A stretch of 64,000 bases of DNA from Oribacterium asaccharolyticum ACB7 (GCF_000238075.1 NZ_JH414506.1:333141-397140), one strand, 5' to 3'; counted from the stretch's first letter, positions 26,783 through 35,357 are shown. A program made the numbers and translations. Notes: generated from the sequence alone by a model not told the origin.

Positions 26783-27196
26783 TTATTGCTTTAATTTACC
26801 GCTAATCTCTTTAAATACTTCTTTTTTGATCTTCCAAATCCCTGAATAGGGTTGTTCAGCATAGGTCTTATTTCTATTTTCATATAGATAAACGACCTCC
26901 CAGTTCCTTTCCGTATTGTTATAATAAAAGCTAACAGCCAGAAATTTTTTAATGTTTGCAGGCTGTTCATGATAACTTTCCCCTCCTGTATCTTTAGTAT
27001 TTTCTTTGATGTCCTTCACGATTTTAGCTATTTCATCCTGTTCCGTGATTTTCACAGTATTTCCGGAAGGATTTTCCGTGATTTCAATTTCCGTTATGTC
27101 CTTTGCCTCCGGCAAGCTGATTTCCTTCTTCGCTCCGCAAGCTGTTAATACAAAAATGAAAATAAAAGCTAACGCGATTCCCATATACTTTTTCAT
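26783..27196 (-). CDS. Small predicted lipoprotein
   Basis: The protein has 137 residues. The start chosen is the ATG at 27196 after GTGGAG; it gives MKKYMGIALAFIFIFVLTAC with a lipobox LTAC at residues 17-20. The rest is a small mixed domain rich in charged residues (EIEITENPSGNTVKITEQDE) and resembles secreted DUF-type proteins that bind neighbours at the membrane. No function is assigned. It follows the DUF1016 gene. Confidence 0.65.
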   Translation of the reverse strand: MKKYMGIALAFIFIFVLTACGAKKEISLPEAKDITEIEITENPSGNTVKITEQDEIAKIVKDIKENTKDTGGESYHEQPANIKKFLAVSFYYNNTERNWEVVYLYENRNKTYAEQPYSGIWKIKKEVFKEISGKLKQ

Positions 27197-27213
27197 GTTT
27201 TTTCTCCACAAAT

Positions 27214-28344
27214 TCACTTAATTCTCTTTTGAATATCTTCAACCGAGGGCAACTGCTCTTCCAGGGCATCCGGCAGGCTTCGGGTGACTTTATATTCACT
27301 CACACCAATCGGCTTTGAAATGTCCTTTAGGGAATATTCTGCAACCAAATTATTCTTGCTTTTGCAGAGCAGTAAGCCGATGGACGGATTGTCTTCCTCT
27401 TTCTTTAGGATTCCATCTACTGCAGACAGGTAGAAGTTCAGCTGACCGGCATATTCCGGTTTGAAATCTCCTGCTTTCAACTCGATAACTACATAACACC
27501 GCAGGTTCAGATTATAAAACAATAGGTCAATATAAAAATCATCACCCCCGACATTAAGATGATACTGATTGCCTAAAAATGCAAATCCTGTTCCAAGTTC
27601 CAGCAGAAGCTTAGTAACGTCGCGAACAAGCGCCTGCTCAATATCTCTTTCCAACATCTCCTCACGGAATGGGATAAAGTCGAACACATACGGGTCTTTC
27701 ATGGTCTGCGCTGCCAACTCACTTTGCGGTGATGGCAAGCGGCTCTCAAAATTAGAAACCTTATCAACCAGCACCTGCCGCTGATATAGTCCGCTTTCGA
27801 TTTGATGCACCAGCACATTGCGGGACCAGCCATTCTTTGCCGCTTCTTTCGTATACCATATATGTTCATCTGCACTCTTCAGTTTATCCATCAAGGCAAT
27901 ATGATGATACCAAGTTATTTGTGCAAGTGCCTCTTGCACAAATTCTCTATCTGAAAAACGAGCAGCAAATTTTGCCATATACTTTAGATTGCGAACAGAG
28001 TAACCTTTGCTTTCCGGGAACGCCATGCGAATATCGGACGCAAGGTTATCAATGAATTTGTTTCCCCAAGTTTTGTGCTCATTAATGACACAACCGATGT
28101 CATAATATAGGAGCAACATATCTGCGTTTACATGAACAGCTGCCCGATACTGCGCACTCGTAATTTCACTCTTTATCTTCTCAACAATGGAGATATACTC
28201 CGACGAATTCATTAACACTCGCTTCACCTCGCTTTCAATGTAATCTGTATTTTTTACAATAATACGTTGATTTCCCGTATCCTTGCCCTTGGTATAGTCT
28301 CCTATCAAATTGCTGAACTTTTGCTCATCCAACGGTAGAAACAT
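27214..28344 (-). CDS. DUF1016/YhcG-family PD-(D/E)XK nuclease
   Basis: The protein has up to 376 residues. An N-terminal DUF1016_N helical domain contains MLLLYYDIGCVINEHKTWGN and GYSVRNLKYMAKFA. The C-terminal nuclease core holds FYIDLLFYNLNLRCYVVIEL and the ELKAG motif with catalytic Asp, Glu and Lys. Family starts usually correspond to the Met at 28212 (MNSSEYISIVEKI); the 44 residues before it look protein-like but overlap the CPBP gene and may be a fused remnant. YhcG proteins accompany restriction and defence loci. It is last in an AbrB-CPBP-DUF1016 group. Confidence 0.8.
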   Translation of the reverse strand: MFLPLDEQKFSNLIGDYTKGKDTGNQRIIVKNTDYIESEVKRVLMNSSEYISIVEKIKSEITSAQYRAAVHVNADMLLLYYDIGCVINEHKTWGNKFIDNLASDIRMAFPESKGYSVRNLKYMAKFAARFSDREFVQEALAQITWYHHIALMDKLKSADEHIWYTKEAAKNGWSRNVLVHQIESGLYQRQVLVDKVSNFESRLPSPQSELAAQTMKDPYVFDFIPFREEMLERDIEQALVRDVTKLLLELGTGFAFLGNQYHLNVGGDDFYIDLLFYNLNLRCYVVIELKAGDFKPEYAGQLNFYLSAVDGILKKEEDNPSIGLLLCKSKNNLVAEYSLKDISKPIGVSEYKVTRSLPDALEEQLPSVEDIQKRIK

Positions 28345-29107
28345 TGTCAGCTTTCATTAAGCTGCTATTTGCCTTCTTTGTCGCATGAACTAACAAAATA
28401 GCAGCAACTATACATATTACTTTGGATGCATTCCCTATAATTACATTATCATGGAAAGTAATTTGAGATAATGTATTCATTAGTGCATGTGTCATTACAC
28501 ATATCCATAAACTATTTGAATAGGCAAATAATGCCGATAGTATGAAACAGTTTGTGAATAGTCCCAACGAGAAATTAAGAACATCAACCATTGCAATGCT
28601 ACCATCAATAAAAAAGAACAAAAAATGCCATACTTCCCAGCACACAAAGGTCATCATCGTCGCAACGATATAGGAAAGCTTTTTCTCTAAACAGGGCTGA
28701 AAAGAATATCTCCATCCTATTTCTTCTATTCCACCAAATAGAATGGCCTTAAAGAATAGAGTTATCGGAATCCATACATTTTCAATTTTGAATCCCTTAC
28801 TTATTGCCACAGAACAAAAGTCTATAATTAAAAATACGATTACCATTGCATAGATTTTAAATGGCTGCTTTATTTTGAAAAAATCCTTTATTATACACAA
28901 AGGATTTTTCCCATTGTATTTAATTTGATAAAATACGCCCCAAAAGGCGGACGACACACCTCCAATGATAATAAAAACCATCCCCAAAAAAGAATGGTAA
29001 CCTAATCCATATCCTTTTTCTTTTAGAATTCCAACCAGTACTGCAACTGCTGTTATATGAAGCAATGTTGGAAATAAAAACGCTTTAATAATTGGCTTAA
29101 TATTCAT
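28325..29107 (-). CDS. CPBP-family intramembrane metalloprotease
   Basis: The protein has 260 residues and about seven membrane helices. The CPBP/Abi motifs are visible: EEIGWR around residue 125 (motif 1) and CWEVWHFLFF (motif 2 His). Later in the chain is VMTHALMNTL. Family members process prenylated proteins in eukaryotes and serve as bacteriocin-immunity or regulatory proteases in Firmicutes. It is co-directional with, and touches, the AbrB-like gene upstream. Confidence 0.82.
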   Translation of the reverse strand: MNIKPIIKAFLFPTLLHITAVAVLVGILKEKGYGLGYHSFLGMVFIIIGGVSSAFWGVFYQIKYNGKNPLCIIKDFFKIKQPFKIYAMVIVFLIIDFCSVAISKGFKIENVWIPITLFFKAILFGGIEEIGWRYSFQPCLEKKLSYIVATMMTFVCWEVWHFLFFFIDGSIAMVDVLNFSLGLFTNCFILSALFAYSNSLWICVMTHALMNTLSQITFHDNVIIGNASKVICIVAAILLVHATKKANSSLMKADNVSTVG

Positions 29108-29364
29108 TATACCTTTCTTCCATAACGCACTTCATTTACCAGTTCTTGAATATCCTCCTCACTATTTATACCCATTTCTTCTGCAACTCCCTGAAATGCA
29201 GCTTGCGCCTTTCGGATGGCAGTAGCGGAGGCATTACTAACAATAATTTCTCCATTTTGCTTTTGAAGAAATAAAAGCTTATCACCGGATTTTAATCCAA
29301 GTTGGCGGCGCACTTCTACAGGCACTGTAATCTGACCGTTTGCTGAAATTTTTGCCAAGTTCAT
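29107..29364 (-). CDS. AbrB/MazE-type swapped-hairpin DNA-binding protein
   Basis: The protein has 85 residues. The N-terminal 45 residues are a SpoVT-AbrB domain: AKISANGQITVPVEVRRQLG followed by LKSGDKLLFL. The remainder is a helical tail with GINSEEDIQELVNEVRYGRK, as in antitoxins of this class. It could be an antitoxin for an unrecognised partner or a regulator of the CPBP/DUF1016 genes with which it shares an operon. A nine-base tandem repeat lies 37 bases upstream of its start. Confidence 0.8.
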   Translation of the reverse strand: MNLAKISANGQITVPVEVRRQLGLKSGDKLLFLQKQNGEIIVSNASATAIRKAQAAFQGVAEEMGINSEEDIQELVNEVRYGRKV

Positions 29365-29400
29365 ATTTTCTTCCTTTCGCTCTTTATCTTACTTAAATTT

Positions 29401-29472
29401 TTTAAATTCTTTAGATTCTTTATATTCTTTAGATTCTTTAGATTCTTTAGATTCTTTAGATTCTTTAGATTT
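29401..29472 (-). repeat. Eight tandem copies of a 9-bp unit (TTTAGATTC on the plus strand)
   Basis: Eight consecutive nine-base units fill 29401-29472. Five are exactly TTTAGATTC, one is TTTAAATTC, one TTTATATTC and the last ends in TTT. The array stands 37 to 108 bases before the start of the AbrB-CPBP-DUF1016 operon, where promoter elements are expected. Such arrays change in copy number by slippage. Confidence 0.85.
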
Positions 29473-29534
29473 CAAGTTTTCTTTTATTATTATAAATCAA
29501 GCATTATAAAAAGCAAACTTTGAACTATTGTTCT

Positions 29535-29801
29535 TTAGTGAATCGATAAGAAATGCAATGCCTCTTCTCTGATTTCCTTATCGCAGGATGCATTTTCAGA
29601 AATTCCCTTCAGAATATCTAAATAGACTTCCGCTTGATCTGTTCTATTGATAAGACGATTTAGCATCCATACCGTATGTAACGTAGGCATTCTTTTTAAG
29701 GACAGAAGAAGTTCTTCTTCATATCCTTTTTTATAAAATCTCTCCACAAAATGGACGATTGGTCCGGGACTTCCAAAATCTGTCAAAGGATGCCTTTCCA
29801 T
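29535..29801 (-). CDS. Small immunity-like protein, unknown
   Basis: An 88-residue helical protein: TDFGSPGPIVHFVERFYKKG, then KRMPTLHTVWMLNRLINRT. It looks like the short helical-repeat immunity proteins found in polymorphic-toxin islands, but I cannot name a family with confidence. GAGGTG lies nine bases before the ATG. The start lies two bases after the stop of the preceding small gene (29804), so the two are probably co-translated. Confidence 0.5.
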   Translation of the reverse strand: MERHPLTDFGSPGPIVHFVERFYKKGYEEELLLSLKRMPTLHTVWMLNRLINRTDQAEVYLDILKGISENASCDKEIREEALHFLSIH

Positions 29802-29803
29802 GT

Positions 29804-30028
29804 CTATTTACACCTCAAATTTTTCTCAGACCTTCTATAGTAGTCCAAAAAATAATCAGGTCCTTCTTTCCACAGTTCGGAATCAAAATCATAAAGACAT
29901 TTGCATGCATTAGAACTCAAAAGTCTATTTCTCGACTCTTCAATGGAGATATTTTCTTCTTCAGCCATATCACAAATAGCATCTGTAAGTATCATGTCTG
30001 CACATGCATTCATTTTTTCAAATGACAT
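29804..30028 (-). CDS. Small protein of the second DUF3791 pair
   Basis: The protein has 74 residues: MNACADMILTDAICDMAEEE and SIEESRNRLLSSNACKCLYD. It is helical and Cys-containing. It is preceded by AGGAGG and lies 74 bases after a DUF3791-like gene. By layout it corresponds to the companion gene at 25301-25516, although the sequences differ. No function is known to me. Confidence 0.5.
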   Translation of the reverse strand: MSFEKMNACADMILTDAICDMAEEENISIEESRNRLLSSNACKCLYDFDSELWKEGPDYFLDYYRRSEKNLRCK

Positions 30029-30102
30029 ATTTTCTTGCCTCCTGAAATTTTAAACAGCCGATTGCTCTTTCCGTGATAGGAGCATTCCATCTTTTAGTTT
30101 CA

Positions 30103-30312
30103 CTAAATCGCTCCCTTCGTCTTTAAAACATTACTGATATCCTCTAAATTGTGCTCATCACCATTAATATGAAAAGTGTCATAACACGACTCTATATATT
30201 GCCAGATTTTATGTTTTGAAAAAAGATCATTGGCAGCCGCCCGACTCATTCTATACTTTTGGCAGAACTCTCCTAATAATCTAATTTCCATGAAAATTAT
30301 TTCGTTAATCAT
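30103..30312 (-). CDS. DUF3791-like small protein
   Basis: The protein has 69 residues. It follows the DUF3791 layout: LLGEFCQKYRMSRAAANDLF, then WQYIESCYDTFHINGDEHNL and a terminal EDISNVLKTKG. The His after the YD pair and the DIS/DIE end match the copy at 25513-25728. AAGGAG lies nine bases before the ATG. It is first in a group of three small genes running to 29535. Confidence 0.55.
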   Translation of the reverse strand: MINEIIFMEIRLLGEFCQKYRMSRAAANDLFSKHKIWQYIESCYDTFHINGDEHNLEDISNVLKTKGAI

Positions 30313-30406
30313 TAGTGTTTTTCTCCTTATACATTCAAACTTTTCGGATGAGAAGTAATTATACCATGCCTCGATTGTTTCCTTGGAATATAACTATAAA
30401 ATCTTC

Positions 30407-31219
30407 TCACATCTCTTCAATCACTGCGATTCTATGCAAGAACACTTTCGCCAGCTCCCTTGCTTTTTCAAAGTCTTCCTTACTGAGAACCATCATCGCA
30501 TAGCTGTCACTTCCTATGTCCATGGCAGACAAAACATACTCTGTCCACTCCGCATTCAGAATCTTTCCCCATCTTGGGATATCCTCTTCATCATTCAGCA
30601 TTTTCTCATCCGGATTGAGATTTAGTCCGGCACTTAATTTACGCACAGCAGGAATAAAACTATCCTTCCTCGCTTTCCAATCCAGTTCTATCACTTTTCC
30701 TTTCCGCTCTAACGCGAAAAAAAGCTCTTCCCAGGCATGGTCCATATCTTCCATACTTTCATGCTTGTGCTTTTTCAGGAATCGTTGCGCTGTTTTTGGG
30801 TCTTCCAGCAGGAGCTTTGATAAGTCTTCAAATGCGGATTTTACGATTGCATCATCATTTCCTATCACTTCCGTATAAGTCTTTTCATCGGGAAGAACTT
30901 CCTTTTTCACAAATGCCCTCATAATCTTTACGGCATCGCTGTAGCTTAAGTCGGAAATAAGATATTTTTTATCCTCTATTTTCAAATATAAATTGACCAG
31001 CTCTTTGCTTTTCCCGACTACCGCTTTCATCAATGTACACCCCTTTACGGCATGGGACGGGCTTATCTCTGCATAAGTATAATATCCGTCATGCATCGCT
31101 TTTAGTGCATTGTCAATTCCGCTAATATGAAATCCATTTCTATCGTAAGCCGGGTCTTTCATGTGCCATTCTTCATAAATCTCAAAGAACACTTTCTGTA
31201 TCCAATTATAGATGCTCAT
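30407..31219 (-). CDS. Uncharacterised protein, DUF6630-like C-terminus
   Basis: The protein has 270 residues, soluble and acidic. The N-terminal 100 residues are helical. The last third (WGKILNAEWTEYVLSAMDIG, then DSYAMMVLSKEDFEKARELA) reminds me of DUF6630, a domain seen near immunity proteins; this is a weak resemblance from memory. Its start overlaps the previous gene (31206) by 14 bases, so they are co-translated. It is probably part of the immunity-type gene mosaic of this region. Confidence 0.5.
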   Translation of the reverse strand: MSIYNWIQKVFFEIYEEWHMKDPAYDRNGFHISGIDNALKAMHDGYYTYAEISPSHAVKGCTLMKAVVGKSKELVNLYLKIEDKKYLISDLSYSDAVKIMRAFVKKEVLPDEKTYTEVIGNDDAIVKSAFEDLSKLLLEDPKTAQRFLKKHKHESMEDMDHAWEELFFALERKGKVIELDWKARKDSFIPAVRKLSAGLNLNPDEKMLNDEEDIPRWGKILNAEWTEYVLSAMDIGSDSYAMMVLSKEDFEKARELAKVFLHRIAVIEEM

Positions 31220-31841
31220 GATTGTTTTCCATCTCCTCTTTCGTCATTCCGGTCAACTCTTTCACCCACATCCCTACCGTATCGGAAAGTATGGAATCAC
31301 AAGTATATTCCTCCATACCGTCCATATATTTGCAAGAAAATAAAGGCTCTCTTATCGCTGCTTTATAAAACTGCATTGCCACATCCTGCAAATGCTCCGG
31401 ATGAAACGGAAGTGACAGTTCTTCCGCTAACGCCCCCCGAATCTTATCCCAGTCCTTATGTTCTTTATGATAATCTTCTCGAATTTTGGCTAGATAGCCT
31501 TCGCAAAAGGCTCTCAGCAAGCTTTCCCTTTGATAAATCTTCTTACAGTTAAAGTCAAATAGATTTCCTGCGTGAATTAAAAAGGTCAGAAGCTCTGCAA
31601 GACTTTCCGCAATTCTTCCCACCTCTCCTTCACTACCGATAAAGCCAATGCTTTCATCCTGTAACAACACAAATTCTCCGCCACTTGCATCATGTGCAAA
31701 TGCCTTAGCTTGCATAGAATAGTTTTCATTATTCTCCATAAACTGGATTTCCTGAAGCTGCTTGTAAAAGCAAATGTCACACTCTCGCATAAGCATAGTA
31801 TGAAGTTCCGTATTATTCTTGATCAGCTCCCATAAGTCCAT
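31206..31841 (-). CDS. SMI1/KNR4-like (SUKH-type) immunity candidate
   Basis: The protein has 211 residues. The segment AKAFAHDASGGEFVLLQDES followed by GFIGSEGEVGRIAESLAELL resembles the core of SUKH/SMI1-KNR4 proteins, which often neutralise polymorphic toxins. The family call is tentative. GGGGAGGAG precedes the ATG and belongs to a leader sequence shared with three other sites here (33338, 47532 and 50373). It forms an operon with the following 270-residue protein gene. Confidence 0.5.
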   Translation of the reverse strand: MDLWELIKNNTELHTMLMRECDICFYKQLQEIQFMENNENYSMQAKAFAHDASGGEFVLLQDESIGFIGSEGEVGRIAESLAELLTFLIHAGNLFDFNCKKIYQRESLLRAFCEGYLAKIREDYHKEHKDWDKIRGALAEELSLPFHPEHLQDVAMQFYKAAIREPLFSCKYMDGMEEYTCDSILSDTVGMWVKELTGMTKEEMENNHEHL

Positions 31842-31854
31842 TCCGTTTTCTCTC

Positions 31855-31877
31855 CTCCCCTACAAACTGGAAGTTAT
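31855..31877 (-). repeat. Shared intercistronic leader, copy 1
   Basis: On the minus strand it reads ATAACTTCCAGTTTGTAGGG and then GAG, ending in the ribosome-binding site of the 211-residue protein gene. Near-identical copies stand at 33338-33360, 47532-47554 and 50373-50395, each between the stop of one gene and the start of the next. Confidence 0.7.
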
Positions 31878-32611
31878 GATTTTGCTTCTCCGTAATACCA
31901 TATATATATTGAATATATAAGCATAGCAATAACACCTATTATAAGTATAATATTCAATTTAATGATAAACATAGACAAAAGAGTGTTTGTCAATCCATGA
32001 AAAACACTACAAGCAAATATGCATTTCGTTTTTTTGTAAATTGTCGCTAGCCAAAAACTGAGTATAATAGCTAATACTAAAAACAAGGTAAACGGCATAT
32101 TTTGTTGAGATGACCCATTTATAAACCAAAGCGGTATATGCCAAATCCCCCACACTGTGCCTGTAATAATGGCGGATATCGGAAAATTCAATTGTTGCTC
32201 TAATAAAGGCTGCATTACTCCTCTCCAACCTAATTCTTCTTCACCACCATATATAAATGTTGCTTGTAGAAAAATTAAAGGTATTAAATACATCTTTAAT
32301 GCAGCATTAAATTCTCTTGAAGATAAACTTATTGTCAGTATTTCAAAAACAGAAAATAGAAACAGATAGTTCAATGATTTTTTCCTGTGTTCAAAAATGA
32401 ATTTTACTATAGATTTAATCGTATTTTTTTCTTCCAATACAAACAAAGTTGCTATCGCTGGTCCGAAGCCTCCTATAATATGCAGAATAGTACCTAAAGG
32501 ATGGGAAAATGGAACAATATTGAGACTTGTTAACGCAGCAAGCCCACACCATGCTATCCAAGAAATAAGGAATGTAATGATAAGAAATTTTGCCAGCCTC
32601 TTAGAATTCAT
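31874..32611 (-). CDS. CPBP-family intramembrane metalloprotease
   Basis: The protein has 245 residues with about seven helices. The start chosen is the ATG at 32611, about ten bases after GAAGGAG; an in-frame TTG at 32632 overlaps that site. Motif 1 is EEELGWRGVMQPLL, motif 2 GTVWGIWHIPLWFI, and a later ACSVFHGLTNTL supplies the third conserved His region. It is a second, clearly different member of the family found at 28325-29107. In this setting a self-protection or immunity role is plausible. Confidence 0.83.
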   Translation of the reverse strand: MNSKRLAKFLIITFLISWIAWCGLAALTSLNIVPFSHPLGTILHIIGGFGPAIATLFVLEEKNTIKSIVKFIFEHRKKSLNYLFLFSVFEILTISLSSREFNAALKMYLIPLIFLQATFIYGGEEELGWRGVMQPLLEQQLNFPISAIITGTVWGIWHIPLWFINGSSQQNMPFTLFLVLAIILSFWLATIYKKTKCIFACSVFHGLTNTLLSMFIIKLNIILIIGVIAMLIYSIYIWYYGEAKS

Positions 32612-32672
32612 TTTAGTATAACTCCTTCTCAACTTCTCCGTTCCAATTATGGCAAGTAACAGAACAATGTAT

Positions 32673-32873
32673 TTAATCCTTTATCAATTTACTTGCCAAG
32701 TGATAAACCTGTTTGATTTCTTTGCTATCCAAAGACCAAGTCTCTACTTCTTTACGAATAAAATCCGGAAATTTCTTACTGATATCTCGTAAAGCATTGC
32801 CCACGGATTTTCGGACATATTCACTGGGATCCGCTTTTAAAGCGTCTAATCGCTGAATGAATTCTTCCGTCAT
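32673..32873 (-). pseudogene. AlkD-like protein, C-terminal fragment
   Basis: The 66 codons encode ALKADPSEYVRKSVGNALRD and the following KFPDFIRKEVETWSLDSKE. This is almost the same as the last third of the full-length protein encoded at 35944-36573. The helical repeats that form the rest of the domain are absent. Its ATG overlaps the stop of the gene at 32870, so it can be translated, but as a fragment it is unlikely to work. A further decayed copy of this same arrangement lies at 47131-47525. Confidence 0.75.
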
Positions 32874-33331
32874 AAGGACAACTTATCCCAATCCTGCACG
32901 GATTCTATTACCGGAATCCAACTGTCTATTTCAAATTTTTCTTCTGTCCATGGCTCCGCATAGCCGTCAAGAATAAGCACCCCATTGCATTTTATATGGG
33001 CTTTTGCCTCTGCTATATCTAAGACTTCTATCCTGTATTCAATTAGCGGTTCGTTTTCATAAATATAAAAGGAATCTTCACGCTCTTCACTTTCCTCTAC
33101 TGTCTTTACTGAAAATGTAGTCCCCACCAATTCCTTTACATCACTCTTATCGGTATCTATGGGATTGATACAGATAGAAGGGGAAATCTCATTTCCCTCA
33201 AAATCCCCGGGCTTAAACCCAATGTCTACAGCCCACGAGGCACTTTCCTCTTGGTCTGCTTTAAAGAACATGAGGCAGCTTCTTCTGTCTCCCCAATCCT
33301 CTTGAAATATAAAATCTTTTATTTTTAACAT
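32870..33331 (-). CDS. Uncharacterised 153-residue protein (intact copy)
   Basis: The protein starts MLKIKDFIFQEDWGDRRSCL. It is soluble, acidic and rich in beta structure, ending VIESVQDWDKLSL. I do not recognise the family; size and setting suggest an immunity-type protein. It is the intact version of a gene present as a broken copy at 47242-47525 and as a 5' remnant at 50289-50366. It is preceded by the shared leader and overlaps the AlkD-like fragment by four bases. Confidence 0.6.
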   Translation of the reverse strand: MLKIKDFIFQEDWGDRRSCLMFFKADQEESASWAVDIGFKPGDFEGNEISPSICINPIDTDKSDVKELVGTTFSVKTVEESEEREDSFYIYENEPLIEYRIEVLDIAEAKAHIKCNGVLILDGYAEPWTEEKFEIDSWIPVIESVQDWDKLSL

Positions 33332-33337
33332 CTTGTG

Positions 33338-33360
33338 CTCCCCTACAAACTGGAAGTTAT
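33338..33360 (-). repeat. Shared intercistronic leader, copy 2
   Basis: Same 23-base sequence as at 31855-31877. Here it links the stop of the VOC gene (33360) to the start of the 153-residue protein gene (33331) and supplies the AGGGGAG ribosome-binding site. Confidence 0.7.
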
Positions 33361-33749
33361 CAGTTTGTAAATCTCAATAAGTATCCATTAGGATCTTGAA
33401 TCAAGAACTCCATCTGTATTTCTTCTATTCCGTTAACCAGATATACACTTTTGGTCAGTTTTTTGTAAATCTCTAATTTTTTACTTTTCACTAATGTATA
33501 TAGGTTTTCAATATCATCAACTGTTATGGAAAAATTTATTCCTCTTCCTAAAGGATAGATTAATTCCCCTGTGTTCCACCCTTCATCATGAATTTGTTCA
33601 AACATAAACTGACTATCTTGAAAAGACATAAAAACAAATTTCTCTTCCTGTCGTTCGTACTCTATTTTAAATCCTAATTCTTCGTAAAAATTTTTAGTTT
33701 GAAGAATATCAAAAACTGATAATTCAGGAATCAAATTATTAAAATCCAT
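33360..33749 (-). CDS. VOC-superfamily (glyoxalase/bleomycin-resistance-like) protein
   Basis: The protein has 129 residues. It has the pattern LIPELSVFDILQTKNFYEEL with GFKIEYERQEEKF, and a C-terminal MEFLIQDPNGYLLRF with the metal-site Asp-Pro-x-Gly-x-x-x-Arg/Glu region. Proteins of this build bind small molecules or confer bleomycin-type resistance. The conserved His and Glu ligands are not all evident, so enzymatic activity is uncertain. It is first in a short group running into the shared leader. Confidence 0.75.
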   Translation of the reverse strand: MDFNNLIPELSVFDILQTKNFYEELGFKIEYERQEEKFVFMSFQDSQFMFEQIHDEGWNTGELIYPLGRGINFSITVDDIENLYTLVKSKKLEIYKKLTKSVYLVNGIEEIQMEFLIQDPNGYLLRFTN

Positions 33750-34069
33750 ACCAGCTTCTCCTAAAATTCTAATTTTTCTACACCGCTTTTATCCTATCAT
33801 TTATCAATTCGATAAACGCTATCACTGTTGCTCCTATCATAGGAAGTCCTCATCTTCACAAGGGATTTCGGCATAAAAAACATACCATCATCTGAAGCAA
33901 TACTTTTGGGAAACTTATTGAGAAAATACTCATAAATTCTTTCGAAGGCATAACGTAAAAAAAACAAGACCAAAAACAGGCATGCAATATTGATTTGATG
34001 TTAGCGGTGAACCTGAGCGGAGTAAATCTGCCGACTCCCATAATTCACTCTCCAGCTTTCTGATATTAA
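33750..34069. other. Gap without a recognised gene
   Basis: About 320 bases lie between the VOC gene and the Bro-N gene. A minus-strand frame (33856-34041) has no ribosome-binding site and no family resemblance. The part 33985-34050 is GC-richer than its surroundings, but I see no convincing structure. Confidence 0.4.
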
Positions 34070-34939
34070 TCATTTCTTTTTACTCCTATCTATCCTGTTT
34101 TCAGGCAGCTCTTTCGTTACGTCGCTAATCAACTTTCCAAAATCAATTGCATTTTGAGAGGTAATAACTGCTTTTCCGGTATGCTCCTCAATTTCTTTTC
34201 TCGCGTTTCCGGCAATCTTACCACCGTCTCTTGCAGCTTGCCTATTCTCTTCTAATCCATAGGGATTTGTCGCATTAGTAATATCCTTTGTAGCCGCTTC
34301 TGCAAGCATATTTAATATTAACTCGGTACTGCTCATATTATCCCTAAGATTTTGCTTTTTCAATCCTTTGAAGTCTTTGTATTCTCTTGTTGTCATACCG
34401 CTCCAAGCCTTAGATATTTCATTTGTGAGTATGGCATATTCTTTGCCCTCTTCTACCCCATGGTCTTGCCAAGTATCAGTCAGTTCTTTTCTTACTTGAA
34501 TGGCTTGTAATCTCTGATTAATCCATTCTCTGGAATATCCCTTCTGCGCATAGGTCTCCAACGCTCTATCTATCGTTAACTCCGGATCGATAATCTCATC
34601 TATTCTTTCTTTTCCAACTTCTGCCAACCACATCTTAAAGGGTTCTGCCTTGGGAGATGGTACGGATTGAATAATGCGGAAAATCCCCTGCATATTGGCT
34701 ACATCCGTTTGCCTCATTTTTCCGTCTGAGGCTTTCATTTTCAACTGGCTACAAATTGTAGCCAGTTCATTGCCTTCCTTTTTCAGCCTTACTTTAAACA
34801 CGCTCCAATATTTTCTTGGATTTTCACTTTCTGTAAGAATCCCTAAAATATCAATAATTGAAAAATACCACTCTTCCTTTTCCTCGTTCCAAATTGAGCG
34901 AATCCGGTTCCCTTCAAAGATTTTAATTTCGTCGTACAT
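34070..34939 (-). CDS. Bro-N domain protein (phage antirepressor/DinD-like)
   Basis: About 289 residues. The ATG at 34939 follows AGGAGGT by six bases, so I prefer it to the one at 34981. Residues about 1-110 are a Bro-N domain (WYFSIIDILGILTESENPRK and WLAEVGKERIDEIIDPELTI). The rest is helical and basic-acidic, ending near RKEIEEHTGKAVITSQNAID. The layout matches a family common in gut anaerobes and related to phage antirepressors and DNA-damage-induced DinD. No other phage gene is present. Confidence 0.82.
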   Translation of the reverse strand: MYDEIKIFEGNRIRSIWNEEKEEWYFSIIDILGILTESENPRKYWSVFKVRLKKEGNELATICSQLKMKASDGKMRQTDVANMQGIFRIIQSVPSPKAEPFKMWLAEVGKERIDEIIDPELTIDRALETYAQKGYSREWINQRLQAIQVRKELTDTWQDHGVEEGKEYAILTNEISKAWSGMTTREYKDFKGLKKQNLRDNMSSTELILNMLAEAATKDITNATNPYGLEENRQAARDGGKIAGNARKEIEEHTGKAVITSQNAIDFGKLISDVTKELPENRIDRSKKK

Positions 34940-35357
34940 ATCAAGACCTCCTGTTTTACTATGAACTATTGAACTAGTCAAAAAATCTAATGATTTATGC
35001 TGACAGATGTCATCATAGATGGTCTCTCAACTAATTTTCCTAGCGAAAAGAAAAAAATTTTTGATGTATTTAGCTTTTATCAAATTTAAATTACCAAGAT
35101 AAATTCGTATTATAAAGTGATTATATTAAGGCATAATCATGTATTGAATTTCCCTATTTAAATCCTTTATTTACTTAAAAGTCCAAAGAACCTCTCTCAA
35201 ACAAATAACAGATTTTCATTTTAACATTGTCATGAGCTTAAAAACACCTCTTTCCGTAAAGTCTCAAGGTAAATATTGAAATTACCACGCCTACCCTTAT
35301 TCAAGATTCATATCACTTGCCCTGAAAGTTCTCCTATGTCATATGATATGAGCTGAC
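34940..35357. other. AT-rich gap without a recognised gene
   Basis: This 418-base stretch holds the upstream region of the Bro-N gene. I find no open frame of substance, no tandem repeat and no strong hairpin. It may be decayed DNA left by the rearrangements seen on both sides. Confidence 0.4.

Noticed and set aside
28213..28344. N-terminal 44 residues of the DUF1016 frame as part of the normal protein
   Set aside because: Not rejected fully, but family members usually start near the Met at 28212, and this stretch overlaps the CPBP gene and has no start signal.
29401..29472. Possible CRISPR array
   Set aside because: Units of nine bases are contiguous without spacers, so it is a simple tandem repeat.
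33856..34041. Minus-strand frame of 61 codons with Phe and Cys-rich text
   Set aside because: No ribosome-binding site, no family resemblance, and composition like translated non-coding DNA.
34070..34939. Bro-N gene as a sign of a prophage
   Set aside because: No integrase, capsid, tail or lysis genes are nearby; such proteins are common as lone genes in these bacteria.
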